DNA from: Leptasterias polaris
Lineage: Eukaryota > Echinodermata > Asteroidea > Forcipulatida > Asteriidae
Length of the DNA stretch: 64,000 nucleotides
Reading direction: 5' to 3'
Assembly (NCBI GenBank): GCA_037783415.1
Contig: JAZGTN010000177.1
Location: forward strand, 310,001 to 374,000
Made by a program: the position numbers and the translations under genes. The notes beneath the pieces are model-generated. The model made no database searches. It was not told the origin of the DNA and was given only the letters and a program-made list of their open reading frames with translations. Shown one piece after another: positions 1-12,165 of the stretch (position 1 is the first letter of the stretch; each line of letters opens with the position of its first letter).

Positions 1-323
1 TTTAATTATTATACACTTTACCCGAATCCCTAGATCACCAGACTTACATAAAATCGTTTAATGTACTGTAAGTTTAAATCCGCGATGTAAAACTTGAAGT
101 TAAAAATATTTGTGTAAACATGGAGGTAGGAACTTGGAAGTGTAAAGTTGCACAGCGCACACAGGCTTCCATTTGTGACTAAAATAAACTTCAGGGGTGG
201 GGTCCAGGGGCCGGCCTCACGGCCCCTGGTGGGGTCCAGGGGCGAAGCCCCGGTGGGGGTCCAGGGGGCGAAGCCCCCTGGAGCTCTGAGCTTTTGGCGT
301 TTTGGGGTCGAAAAATCAAGCCT
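1..323. repeat. Second copy of the interior of the 739-2258 transposon
   Basis: Bases 1-323 appear identical to 808-1130 (constant offset of 807), after which the two copies diverge abruptly. The shared segment includes a GC-rich stretch with the repeated words GGGGTCCAGGGGCGAAGCCC. The copy at 808-1130 lies inside the TIR element 739-2258, so this is either a second, truncated insertion of that element or a local segmental duplication. It is cut by the left edge of the window. The near identity implies a recent event. Open frames here (for example from 148) look like chance. Confidence 0.8.
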
Positions 324-429
324 GAGTGTTCTGAAAGTTTACCATGCAAAAATAGATCTTAAAAAAGTATTAAAAAAAAATAATAATAAATGCATTAGGC
401 GACATCTGACTTATTTTCACAGAGCGGGT

Positions 430-738
430 CACATATCATGTCTGATTCAACTCCTATACAATGGAAATCCAAGAATATCATGTCTGATTCAACTCCTATA
501 CAATGGCAATTAATCCAAGAATATCATGTCTGATTCAACTCCTATACAATGGCAATCTATACAATGGCAAGCCTTGTGAGTTAGGCGATATCTCATAAAA
601 AAAAAATAAATAAAAATCCAAGAATATCATGTCTGATTCAACTCCTATACAATGGCAATCCAAGAATATCATGTCTGATTCAACTCCTTTACAATGGCAA
701 TCCAAGAATATCATGTCTGATTCAACTCCTATACAATG
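430..738. repeat. Fragmented 42-bp satellite units
   Basis: About six complete or partial units of the satellite that dominates 2259-9762, interrupted by short A-rich segments (near 590-615) and irregular joins. It ends in CTATACAATG, directly abutting the TIR of the element at 739. The units here are more disordered than in the main blocks, as expected at an array edge. Confidence 0.85.
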
Positions 739-2258
739 CAGGCACGTAGGAAGATGACTTTAACAGGGGGGGCCAGGTGATATCGTGAAATTTGCTTGGT
801 CACTCACTTTAATTATTATACACTTTACCCGAATCCCTAGATCACCAGACTTACATAAAATCGTTTAATGTACTGTAAGTTTAAATCCGCGATGTAAAAC
901 TTGAAGTTAAAAATATTTGTGTAAACATGGAGGTAGGAACTTGGAAGTGTAAAGTTGCACAGCGCACACAGGCTTCCATTTGTGACTAAAATAAACTTCA
1001 GGGGTGGGGTCCAGGGGCCGGCCTCACGGCCCCTGGTGGGGTCCAGGGGCGAAGCCCCGGTGGGGGTCCAGGGGGCGAAGCCCCCTGGAGCTCTGAGCTT
1101 TTGGCGTTTTGGGGTCGAAAAATCAAGCCTCCGTGTACCTAAATACAGAGGAAAAGAGCACTTCTGCTCAATATCAATCGTCTAATTTTACAGGAAAAAG
1201 GAAAAAGGACTCCCACGCTGGCTTTTGTATACACGCATAACAGGGGCGGATCCAGGATTTTTTAAACCGGGGGGCACAACGGCGCAACCAGGATTTTGTA
1301 TTAGAGGGTAAACCAAAAATGGGTGGGGTCCAGGGGCGAAGCCCCGGTGGGGGTTCAGGGGGCGAAGCCCCCTGAAGCTCTGAGCTGTTTGCGTTTTGAG
1401 GGTTGAAAAATCAAGCCTCCATGTGCCTAAAACAGAGAACTAGACACACTCTTATTGGAAATCAGATCCATATAAATCTTCTTAGTTTACTGGAACATTT
1501 TCTGTAACAGTGATGGTGGGGTCCAGGGGTGAGGCCCCGGTGGGGGTCCAGGGGGCGAAGCCCCCGGAAGCTCTGAGCTTTTGGCATTTTGAGGTAAAAA
1601 ATCAAGCCTCTGTGTGCCTGAAACCGAGAAGCCTTTTAAGCTCTTCTCATCCATACCAATCTTCTAATTTTACTCAAAGAAACTGTTAATCCCACAAATC
1701 TCACGTTTGGATCTGGTCGCTGCAATGTTTCATGCATATTCATATAAAATAGTTCAAGCTTATATAGTCTTTACTTGAATGCCAGAACGACATGAAATAT
1801 ACTTTATCCAGGACAAATTGGCACGTCAGGTTTCAAACGCTTATGTTATCGTGCAAATCTAAGCAATTACAAGTGACATAGGCCTATCATGAAAGATTCA
1901 TTTTGGCAGAAAGAAACAAATTTGATAGGCATAGGATGAAAAAGAAATCCATCCTGCCGCTTGGGGAAAAGACACCACACACACTTGTGGCTAATTTTTA
2001 AGAAGGTAGGCCTAGATAGTTAAACAAATAAAAAATAAAAATGTGCGTCTGTTGCATGGACGGAAGTACCGACGAAGAAACTTCAAGATTCCGTAAGCAA
2101 ATGTATTCAAATAGCCACTTTGTCAATGTGATCTGATTAAATGGCCTTACACATGAACAAGCCAATTTATCATCCGGACAAATTTTTTTTAGGGGGGCCC
2201 GGCCCCCCCGTATTTTTTTCAGCGGGGGCCAGTGGCCCCCCCGGTTCCTACGTGCCTG
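739..2258. mobile_element. 1.5-kb TIR DNA transposon inserted in the 42-bp satellite (hAT-like, non-autonomous)
   Basis: The 14-bp terminal inverted repeat is perfect: CAGGCACGTAGGAA at 739-752 and its reverse complement at 2245-2258. The insertion is flanked by a 5-bp direct repeat, CAATG (734-738 and 2259-2263), which is present once in the uninterrupted satellite unit, so this is a true target duplication. The interior carries GC-rich subterminal motifs and several GGGGTCCAGGGG(C)GAAGCCCC blocks at 1009-1100, 1323-1375 and 1513-1565. No transposase is visible. Ends of the form CAGG..CCTG fit hAT elements, although hAT usually gives 8 bp (5-bp groups exist); the superfamily is inference. 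Confidence 0.75.
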
Positions 2259-4812
2259 CAATGGCAATCCAAGAATATCATGTCTGATTCAACTCCTATA
2301 CAATGGCAATCCAAGAATATCATGTCTGATTCAACTCCTTTACAATGGCAATCCAAGAATATCATGTTTGATTCAACTCCTTTACAATGGCAATCCAAGA
2401 ATATCATGTCTGATTCAACTCCTTTACAATGGCAATCCAAGAATATCATGTCTGATTCAACTCCTACAATGGCAATCCAAGAATATCATGTCTGATTCAA
2501 CTCCTTTACAATGGCAATCCAAGAATATCATGTTTGATTTAACTCCTTTACAATGGCAATCCAAGAATATCATGTTTGATTCAACTCCTATACAATGGCA
2601 ATCCAAGAATATCATGTCTGATTCAACTCCTATACAATGGCAATCCAAGAATATCATATTTGATTCAACTCCTACAATGGCAATCCAAGAATATCATGTT
2701 TGATTCAACTCCTTTACAATGGCAATCCAAGAATATCATGTTTGATTCAACTCCTATACAATGGCAATCCAAGAATATCATGTCTGATTCAACTCCTACA
2801 ATGGCAATCCAAGAATATCATGTCTGATTCAACTCCTATACAATGGCAATCCAAGAATATCATGTCTGATTCAACTCCTATACAATGGCAATCCAAGAAT
2901 ATCATGTCTGATTCAACTCCTTTACAATGGCAATCCAAGAATATCATGTTTGATTCAACTCCTATACAATGGCAATCCAAGAATATCATGTCTGATTCAA
3001 CTCCTATACAATGGCAATCCAAGAATATCATGTCTGATTCAACTCCTTTACAATGGCAATCCAAGAATATCATGTCTGATTCAACTCCTATACAATGGCA
3101 ATCCAAGAATATCATGTCTGATTCAACTCCTATACAATGGCAATCCAAGAATATCATGTCTGATTCAACTCCTTTACAATGGCAATCCAAGAATATCATG
3201 TCTGATTCAACTCCTATACAATGGCAATCCAAGAATATCATGTCTGATTCAACTCCTACAATGGCAATCCAAGAATATCATGTCTGATTCAACTCCTACA
3301 CAATGCAATCCAAGAATATCATGTTTGATTCAACTCCTATACAATGGCAATCCAAGAATATCATGTCTGATTCAACTCCTATACAATGGCAATCCAAGAA
3401 TATCATGTCTGATTCAACTCCTATACAATGGAAATCCAAGAATATCATGTCTGATTCAACTCCTACAATGGCAATCCAAGAATATCATGTCTGATTCAAC
3501 TCCTACAATGGAAATCCAAGAATATCATGTCTGATTCAACTCCTATACAATGGCAATCCAAGAATATCATGTCTGATTCAACTCCTTTACAATGGCAATC
3601 CAAGAATATCACGTCTGATTCAACTCCTTTACAATGGCAATCCAAGAATATCATGTTTGATTCAACTCCTATACAATGGCAATCCAAGAATATCATGTCT
3701 GATTCAACTCCTATACAATGGCAATCCAAGAATATCATGTCTGATTCAACTCCTTTACAATGGCAATCCAAGAATATCACGTCTGATTCAACTCCTATAC
3801 AATGGCAATCCAAGAATATCATGTCTGATTCAACTCCTTTACAATGGCAATCCAAGAATATCATGTCTGATTCAACTCCTTTACAATGGCAATCCAAGAA
3901 TATAATGTCTGATTCAACTCCTATACAATGGCAATCCAAGAATATCATGTCTGATTCAACTCCTACAATGTATACAATGGCAATCCAAGAATATCATGTC
4001 TGATTCAACTCCTTTACAATGGCAATCCAAGAATATCATGTCTGATTCAACTCCTTTACAATGGCAATCCAAGAATATCATGTCTGATTCAACTCCTATA
4101 CAATGGCAATCCAAGAATATCATGTCTGATTCAACTCCTACAATGGCAATCCAAGAATATCATGTCTGATTCAACTCCTATACAATGGCAATCCAAGAAT
4201 ATCATGTTTGATTCAACTCCTTTACAATGGCAATCCAAGAATATCATGTCTGATTCAACTCCTTTACAATGGAAATCCAAGAATATCATGTCTGATTCAA
4301 CTCCTTTACAATGGCAATCCAAGAATATCATGTCTGATTCAACTCCTATACAATGGCAATCCAAGAATATCATGTCTGATTCAACTCCTTTACAATGGCA
4401 ATCCAAGAATATCATATCTGATTCAACTCCTATACAATGGCAATCCAAGAATATCATGTCTGATTCAACTCCTATACAATGGCAATCCAAGAATATCATG
4501 TCTGATTCAACTCCTTTACAATGGCAATCCAAGAATATCATGTTTGATTCAACTCCTATACAATGGCAATGCAAGAATATCATGTCTGATTCAACTCCTT
4601 TACAATGGCAATCCAAGAATATCATGTCTGATTCAACTCCTATACAATGGCAATCCAAGAATATCATATCTGATTCAACTCCTATACAATGGCAATCCAA
4701 GAATATCATGTCTGATTCAACTCCTTTACAATGGCAATCCAAGAATATCATGTCTGATTCAACTCCTATACAATGGCAATCCAAGAATATCATGTTTGAT
4801 TCAACTCCTATA
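2259..4812. repeat. 42-bp satellite, block 1 (about 60 units)
   Basis: A head-to-tail 42-bp unit containing, in order, ATCCAAGAATATCATGTCTG, ATTCAACTCC and TATACAATGGCA. Common variants are TTTACAATGG for TATACAATGG, GTTTG for GTCTG, CACGTC for CATGTC and GGAAAT for GGCAAT. A recurrent 40-bp unit lacks two bases (CTCCTACAATGG). Because 42 is 14 codons and the unit lacks stops in several frames, long open frames run on both strands (peptide repeats such as WQSKNIMSDSTPIQ), but the 40-bp units break each of them. I read this as non-coding satellite DNA. Confidence 0.95.
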
Positions 4813-5304
4813 ATAATAATAATAATAATAATAAAGGAATCTTCTAATGCGCCAATTCCACCTTTTTCAAGGTGCTCAGGGCGCAGTTAACTAATCTTCC
4901 CATGCAAAACAAAAAACATGAATATTTGAACATAAGTATGAACAACTTTGGTACATAAACATATATAAAAACACATAATGAAACTACTGGAAATTACTGA
5001 AATGCGACTTGGAAGAGGTAAGTTTTCAGACTAATCTTAAAAGATTCTAAGGACGTAATATTTATAATGTGTTGAGGTAACTTATTCCAGAGTGTAGGAC
5101 CCGCATGTGCAAAAGCCCTGTCCCCCCATGATTTTTTGCTTGGAGGGATAGAGAGTAAGCCAGACTGAGAGGATCGGAGGGGTCGTGTAGGGTTGTACTG
5201 TTTTATCAAAGAAGCATTGTAGCTAGGGGCAGAACCATGTATACAGTGAAAAGTTAATAGCAAAATCTTAAATTTAATGCGTTGATCAATTGGTAGCCAA
5301 TTCA
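4813..5304 (-). mobile_element. 5'-truncated LINE insertion inside the satellite
   Basis: On the minus strand, 5304-4994 encodes the C-terminal tail typical of CR1/L2/Jockey-type LINE ORF2 proteins: LNWLPIDQRIKFKILLL, then GDRAFAHAGPTLWNKLP and SFKISLKTYLF, ending in a stop. A 3' UTR and an ATT-rich tail (TAATAATAA on the plus strand, 4812-4835) follow. The satellite resumes cleanly at 5305 (CAATGGCAATCC) and stops at CTCCTATA on the other side. This is a short 5'-truncated copy from target-primed insertion, and it post-dates the array. Confidence 0.85.
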
Positions 5305-8300
5305 ATGGCAATCCAAGAATATCATGTCTGATTCAACTCCTATACAATGGCAATCCAAGAATATCATGAGTGTTTGATTCAACTCCTTTACAATGGCAAT
5401 CCAAGAATATCATGTCTGATTCAACTCCTTTACAATGGCAATCCAAGAATATCATGTCTGATTCAACTCCTATACAATGGCAATCCAAGATTATCATGTC
5501 TGATTCAACTCCTACAATGGCAATCCAAGAATATCATGTCTGATTCAACTCCTATACAATGGCAATCCAAGAATATCATGTTTGATTCAACTCCTTTACA
5601 ATGGCAATCCAAGAATATCATGTTTGATTCAACTCCTACAATGGCAATCCAAGAATATCATGTTTGATTCAACTCCTTTACAATGGCAATCCAAGAATAT
5701 CATGTTTGATTCAACTCCTATACAATGGCAATCCAAGAATATCATGTCTGATTCAACTCCTTTACAATGGCAATCCAAGAATATCATGTCTGATTCAACT
5801 CCTTTACAATGGCAATCCAAGAAGATCATTTTTGATTCAACTCCAATACAATGGCAATCCAAGAATATCATGTCTGATTCAACTCCTTTACAATGGCAAT
5901 CCAAGAATAACATGTCTGATTCAACTCCTATACAATGGAAATCCAAGAATATCATGTCTGATTCAACTCCTATACAATGGCAATCCAAGAATATCATGTC
6001 TGATTCAACTCCTTTACAATGGCAATCCAAGAATATCATGTTTGATTCAACTCCTATACAATGGCAATCCAAGAATAACATGTCTGATTCAACTCCTATA
6101 CAATGGAAATCCAAGAATATCATGTCTGATTCAACTCCTATACAATGGCAATCCAAGAATATCATGTCTGATTCAACTCCTATACAATGGCAATCCAAGA
6201 ATATCATGTTTGATTCAACTCCTATACAATGGAAATCCAAGAATATCATGTTTGATTCAACTCCTATACAATGGCAATCCAAGAATATCATGTCTGATTC
6301 AACTCCTATACAATGGCAATCCAAGAATATCATGTCTGATTCAACTCCTTTACAATGGCAATCCAAGAATATCATGTCTGATTCAACTCCTATACAATGG
6401 CAATCCAAGAATATCATGTCTGATTCAACTCCTTTACAATGGCAATCCAAGAATATCATGTCTGATTCAACTCCTATACAATGGCAATCCAAGAATATCA
6501 TGTCTGATTCAACTCCTACAATGGCAATCCAAGAATATCATGTCTGATTCAACTCCTACACAATGGCAATCCAAGAATATCATGTCTGATTCAACTCCTA
6601 TACAATGGCAATCCAAGAATATCATGTCTGATTCAACTCCTATACAATGGCAATCCAAGAATATCATGTCTGATTCAACTCCTATACAATGGAAATCCAA
6701 GAATATCATGTCTGATTCAACTCCTACAATGGCAATCCAAGAATATCATGTCTGATTCAACTCCTACAATGGAAATCCAAGAATATCATGTCTGATTCAA
6801 CTCCTACAATGGCAATCCAAGAATATCATGTCTGATTCAACTCCTATACAATGGAAATCCAAGAATATCATGTCTGATTCAACTCCTATACAATGGCAAT
6901 CCAAGAATATCACGTCTGATTCAACTCCTTTACAATGGCAATCCAAGAATATCACGTCTGATTCAACTCCTATACAATGGCAATCCAAGAATATCATGTC
7001 TGATTCAACTCCTATACAATGGCAATCCAAGAATATCATGTCTGATTCAACTCCTTTACAATGGCAATCCAAGAATATCACGTCTGATTCAACTCCTTTA
7101 CAATGGCAATCCAAGAATATCATGTCTGATTCAACTCCTATACAATGGCAATCCAAGAATATCATGTCTGATTCAACTCCTATACAATGGCAATCCAAGA
7201 ATATCATGTCTGATTCAACTCCTTTACAATGGCAATCCAAGAATATCATGTCTGATTCAACTCCTATACAATGGCAATACAAGAATATCATGTTTGATTC
7301 AACTCCTATACAATGGCAATCCAAGAATATCATGTCTGATTCAACTCCTATACAATGGCAATCCAAGAATATCATGTCTGATTCAACTCCTTTACAATGG
7401 CAATCCAAGAATATCATGTCTGATTCAACTCCTTTACAATGGCAATCCAAGAAGATCATTTTTGATTCAACTCCTATACAATGGCAATCCAAGAATATCA
7501 TGTCTGATTCAACTCCTTTACAATGGCAATCCAAGAATAACATGTCTGATTCAACTCCTATACAATGGAAATCCAAGAATATCATGTCTGATTCAACTCC
7601 TACACAATGGCAATCCAAGAATATCATGTCTGATTCAACTCCTATACAATGGCAATCCAAGAATATCATGTCTGATTCAACTCCTATACAATGGCAATCC
7701 AAGAATATCATGTCTGATTCAACTCCTATACAATGGAAATCCAAGAATATCATGTCTGATTCAACTCCTACAATGGCAATCCAAGAATATCATGTCTGAT
7801 TCAACTCCTACAATGGAAATCCAAGAATATCATGTCTGATTCAACTCCTACAATGGCAATCCAAGAATATCATGTCTGATTCAACTCCTATACAATGGCA
7901 ATCCAAGATTATCATGTCTGATTCAACTCCTACAATGGCAATCCAAGAATATCATGTCTGATTCAACTCCTATACAATGGCAATCCAAGAATATCATGTT
8001 TGATTCAACTCCTTTACAATGGCAATCCAAGAATATCATGTTTGATTCAACTCCTACAATGGCAATCCAAGAATATCATGTTTGATTCAACTCCTTTACA
8101 ATGGCAATCCAAGAATATCATGTTTGATTCAACTCCTATACAATGGCAATCCAAGAATATCATGTCTGATTCAACTCCTTTACAATGGCAATCCAAGAAT
8201 ATCATGTCTGATTCAACTCCTTTACAATGGCAATCCAAGAAGATCATTTTTGATTCAACTCCTATACAATGGCAATCCAAGAATATCATGTCTGATTCAA

Positions 8301-9762
8301 CTCCTTTACAATGGCAATCCAAGAATAACATGTCTGATTCAACTCCTATACAATGGAAATCCAAGAATATCATGTCTGATTCAACTCCTATACAATGGCA
8401 ATCCAAGAATATCATGTCTGATTCAACTCCTTTACAATGGCAATCCAAGAATATCATGTTTGATTCAACTCCTATACAATGGCAATCCAAGAATAACATG
8501 TCTGATTCAACTCCTATACAATGGAAATCCAAGAATATCATGTCTGATTCAACTCCTATACAATGGCAATCCAAGAATATCATGTCTGATTCAACTCCTA
8601 TACAATGGCAATCCAAGAATATCATATTTGATTCAACTCCTATACAATGGAAATCCAAGAATATCATGTTTGATTCAACTCCTATACAATGGCAATCCAA
8701 GAATATCATGTCTGATTCAACTCCTATACAATGGCAATCCAAGAATATCATGTCTGATTCAACTCCTTTACAATGGCAATCCAAGAATATCATGTCTGAT
8801 TCAACTCCTATACAATGGCAATCCAAGAATATCATGTCTGATTCAACTCCTATACAATGGCAATCCAAGAATATCATGTCTGATTCAACTCCTTTACAAT
8901 GGCAATCCAAGAATATCATGTCTGATTCAACTCCTATACAATGGCAATCCAAGAATATCATGTCTGATTCAACTCCTTTACAATGGCAATCCAAGAATAT
9001 CATGTCTGATTCAACTCCTATACAATGGCAATCCAAGAATATCATGTCTGATTCAACTCCTTTACAATGGCAATCCAAGAATATCACGTCTGATTCAACT
9101 CCTATACAATGGCAATCCAAGAATATCATGTCTGATTCAACTCCTATACAATGGCAATCCAAGAATATCATGTCTGATTCAACTCCTTTACAATGGCAAT
9201 CCAAGAATATCACGTCTGATTCAACTCCTACATGTATACAATGGCAATCCAAGAATATCACGTCTGATTCAACTCCTTTACAATGGCAATCCAAGAATAT
9301 CATGTCTGATTCAACTCCTTTACAATGGCAATCCAAGAATATCATGTCTGATTCAACACCTATACAATGGCAATCCAAGAATATCATGTCTGATTCAACT
9401 CCTATACAATGGCAATCCAAGAATATCATGTCTGATTCAACTCCTTTACAATGGCAATCCAAGAATATCATGTCTGATTCAACTCCTATACAATGGCAAT
9501 CCAAGAATATCATGTTTGATTCAACTCCTATACAATGGCAATCCAAGAATATCATGTCTGATTCAACTCCTATACAATGGCAATCCAAGAATATCATGTT
9601 TGATTCAACTCCTTTACAATGGCAATCCAAGAATATCATGTCTGATTCAACTCCTTTACAATGGCAATCCAAGAATATCATGTCTGATTCAACTCCTATA
9701 CAATGGCAATCCAAGAATATCATGTCTGATTCAACTCCTTTACAATGGCAATCCAAGAAATT
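5305..9762. repeat. 42-bp satellite, block 2 (about 106 units), with higher-order duplications
   Basis: Same unit as block 1. Rare diagnostic variants show larger duplications: AAGATTATCATG at about 5487 and 7905, and AAGAAGATCATTTTTG at about 5820, 7450 and 8238. A constant offset of 2418 relates about 5480-6380 to 7898-8800, and an offset of 1044 relates about 6509-6760 to 7553-7804. One unit (9229-9236) carries a 6-nt gain giving TACATGTA where all others have TA. The array ends at CCAAGAAATTGCTG. The 590-aa and 569-aa open frames on opposite strands are by-products of the 42-bp period. Confidence 0.95.
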
Positions 9763-10514
9763 GCTGAAATAGCAAACATGCAGGTGACTAATTTGAAGCT
9801 CCCAATTATGATCTGCTCTGATCGAGTCTCATACAATTTCCCAAACTTAAACTGGAACTCATGGAGTATGATGAATTCGAAAATAGTCAGTGTTAACAAA
9901 AGTTTTCAGAACTTCTTTTTAGAAAACTAATTTTCTCAAATCACCGAACCCGTATCAATAGTATACTGGACCTGATTGTCACTACTAATCCACAACTTGT
10001 CAGTAACATAGCAATATCTCAGATCGAAGCATTGTCACATTTGACTTAAATAACCAACAAGGAAAACCTTAAATTTCCCTAAAGCAGATACTGAACATTT
10101 AAAACAGGTAAAAAAATTCACACAGGTATTCATTAGCTCCAATCCATCTTCCAATTCTGTGGAAACAAACTGGAAAAGATAAGCAGCCACCTATACGACA
10201 TCCCGAACAGCATTGTTCCCTGGAAAATGAGCTGCGGGAAACATTATCTCACATGGATAACCTGTGACAAAAATGCCGAATGTGGCAGAGAGATAAGCTC
10301 CACTGCAAGGCGAGAAAACAAGGTAAAAGCCAATCATGGAATAGCTTCTGGCAGTACAGGAACAGCGTTGCATCATTCATGTCATTGGTCCATCATTGGT
10401 ATATATATACCCTTGTTTCCTCCCCCAGATTATTTCTGACTTTGTTAACTTAGTGCATGTAACTTTATAGTTTTTCTCTACAGCTTTCTTTCAGGTTTCT
10501 TTATCTCTTTGACC
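9763..10514. other. No gene recognised; leader of the Penelope-like region
   Basis: Unrecognised sequence between the satellite and the Penelope-like relic. Short open frames (for example 9745-9930, 10191-10376) have no family features I know. Confidence 0.4.
10384..10410 (+). promoter_or_regulatory. Possible CCAAT/TATA promoter
   Basis: Two reverse CCAAT boxes (ATTGG at 10384-10388 and 10395-10399) are followed directly by TATATATATA (about 10400-10409), roughly 105 bases before the first ATG (10515) of the Penelope-like frame. Pyrimidine-rich tracts ending in CAG (near 10475-10495) could be splice acceptors. Prediction from motifs only. Confidence 0.3.
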
Positions 10515-11836
10515 ATGTCTAACCAAAGATGCGTTCGCTTGTTTCAGGAACTTAGGAAACTAGGAAACTTAAAGAGAAAGCACTGCGTTATTCGTATCAT
10601 CGAGACAACTACAGGTTTTACACACTCACCGGTTTCATTCCCACATGTTTACAGGTTAATTTGACCATGCTCTTGGGTCTCTGTCTACCCCAGTTCGCAG
10701 ACAGTGGAACAACACACTCAATAGTACTTCGCTTAGTCTCATTCGTATTCTTAGAGAACACTGAGTTTTGCCTCAACAGCTTTAACCAAGATATATCCTA
10801 TCTTGAAGCAGAACTTAGATCCATCTGCTCACTTGCCCGTTTTGAGCAATTCACTGGTGAGATCGGTGCTGGTTTATCTAAACTTGAATCTGTTCTGAGT
10901 TCTAGAAGAAATGGCAAGATTGGGTGTCTTGTCTCGAAACAGCAACAGTACAGACAGAGACGATTCAAGCGCAAAATACCTCCTGAGGCTGAACAGTCAG
11001 TCCCTCAATCCACAGTCATTCACCTCTCATCGTATACCCTTTCAGATACAGAACACAGCCTGCTCTCCAAGGGACTCAACTTCTGCCCCACTCCTCCCAC
11101 AGTGAATCAGGTTGAGCTCAGTCAGGACCTTACTGACTACTACCGCGTAATTTGCCTACGTGAATTCTTCCTTGACTCAATACCTATGGATCCTGAGCCA
11201 TTTTACTGCAAGATTAAATGGGTACCACCTAAGAACTGTGTGCCATCTCTTGAAACTTACATACAGGTTGTTAGTTCACAAATTAATCCCAGTGATCATT
11301 CCAGCCACAGGACTCATGACAACCTCCCTAGAGAAGAACGTGAGGCCCTTAAGACTCTATGAGCAAGGAAGGACATCATCATCAAGCCAGCTGACAAGGG
11401 CTCTTTTGTTGTTGCCATAGGCCGTCAGCAATACATTGATGAAGCAATTAGACAACTCAACAACCAAACAAACTATAAACCCCTTGACACTGATCCAACA
11501 GGCACCTTTTCAAAGGAGATTCAACAAACACTGGACGAGATGCATGACCGTGACCACCATTCCAAGAAAGCTCGCAAGTATATCTCTCCCTGGAAGACTG
11601 TAGAACAGCAAGATTTGACCTCCTTCCCAAGGTACACAAACCAGACAACCTAGGGAGACCAATCATATATGGCAATGGTTCCCCCACTGAGAACTTATCT
11701 CTTTTTGTCAACAGTTTTCTCAAGCGACTTATGCCACAGATTCCATCATATACATGTACATGTATTCATGACACTCCAGATTTCCTCCGTAAAATCTCAG
11801 GTATTCAGAAGAAGGTCCCCAACACATCATCGATAC
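10515..11836 (+). pseudogene. Penelope-like element, N-terminal region and start of RT (broken)
   Basis: A short frame starting at ATG 10515 (50 codons including the stop) is followed by a frame from 10661 to 11362 containing VIHLSSYTLSDTEHSLLSKG then LNFCPTP, the block that precedes RT in Penelope-like elements. After a stop at 11362 the element continues in another frame with IIIKPADKGS and FDLLPKVHKPDNLGRPI, both typical PLE segments, then NSFLKRLMPQIPSY and DTPDFLRKI. The gain TACATGTACATGTA (11751-11764) adds four codons between PSY and IHDTPDFL. The element is cut at 11836 by a Gypsy sequence and resumes at 15146. Several frameshifts make it non-functional. Confidence 0.8.
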
Positions 11837-12165
11837 TGTAACGTGGTTTATTTCCTGGGTTTTCCTTACTAACTGTTGCAAAATGCCTGACAGAAAGTAC
11901 CAGAGAAATCATAATTCATCAATACAAAAACTTTATTAACTCTCAAATCGTCTTGTCAAACTCTGTCCTTCTCAACGATTGCACAAACAAGTCACAAACC
12001 GATCTATTTTTAGAACGACAGACGCTAACTTTATATAAAATCTATTCAATAAATTCTGGAGTATCAGTTCAAAGGTCTGGAAAGTTCCGGTGGCTGTCTG
12101 GAAAGGCATATACTCCTGAATATGGTGTAAACAACAATATATTTTTTTCCCTTCAAAAAAACACA
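11837..12165 (-). mobile_element. 3' LTR of a Gypsy element (329 bp)
   Basis: Read on the minus strand it begins TGTGTTTTTTTG and ends CCACGTTACA, that is TG...CA, and is preceded by a purine tract (ACAAGGGG, reverse complement of 12166-12173). It lies immediately 3' of the integrase relic, as expected for a Gypsy 3' LTR. No matching 5' LTR is seen, so the boundaries rest on the TG/CA ends and the purine tract. Confidence 0.6.

Noticed and set aside
2259..9762. CRISPR array
   Set aside because: There are no variable spacers; the whole unit is repeated head to tail, and the surroundings are eukaryotic transposons.
8000..9772. 590-aa and 569-aa repeat proteins on opposite strands of the 42-bp array
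   Set aside because: Frames follow only from the 42-bp period; both strands are equally open, 40-bp units break the frames, and there is no start, signal or gene context.
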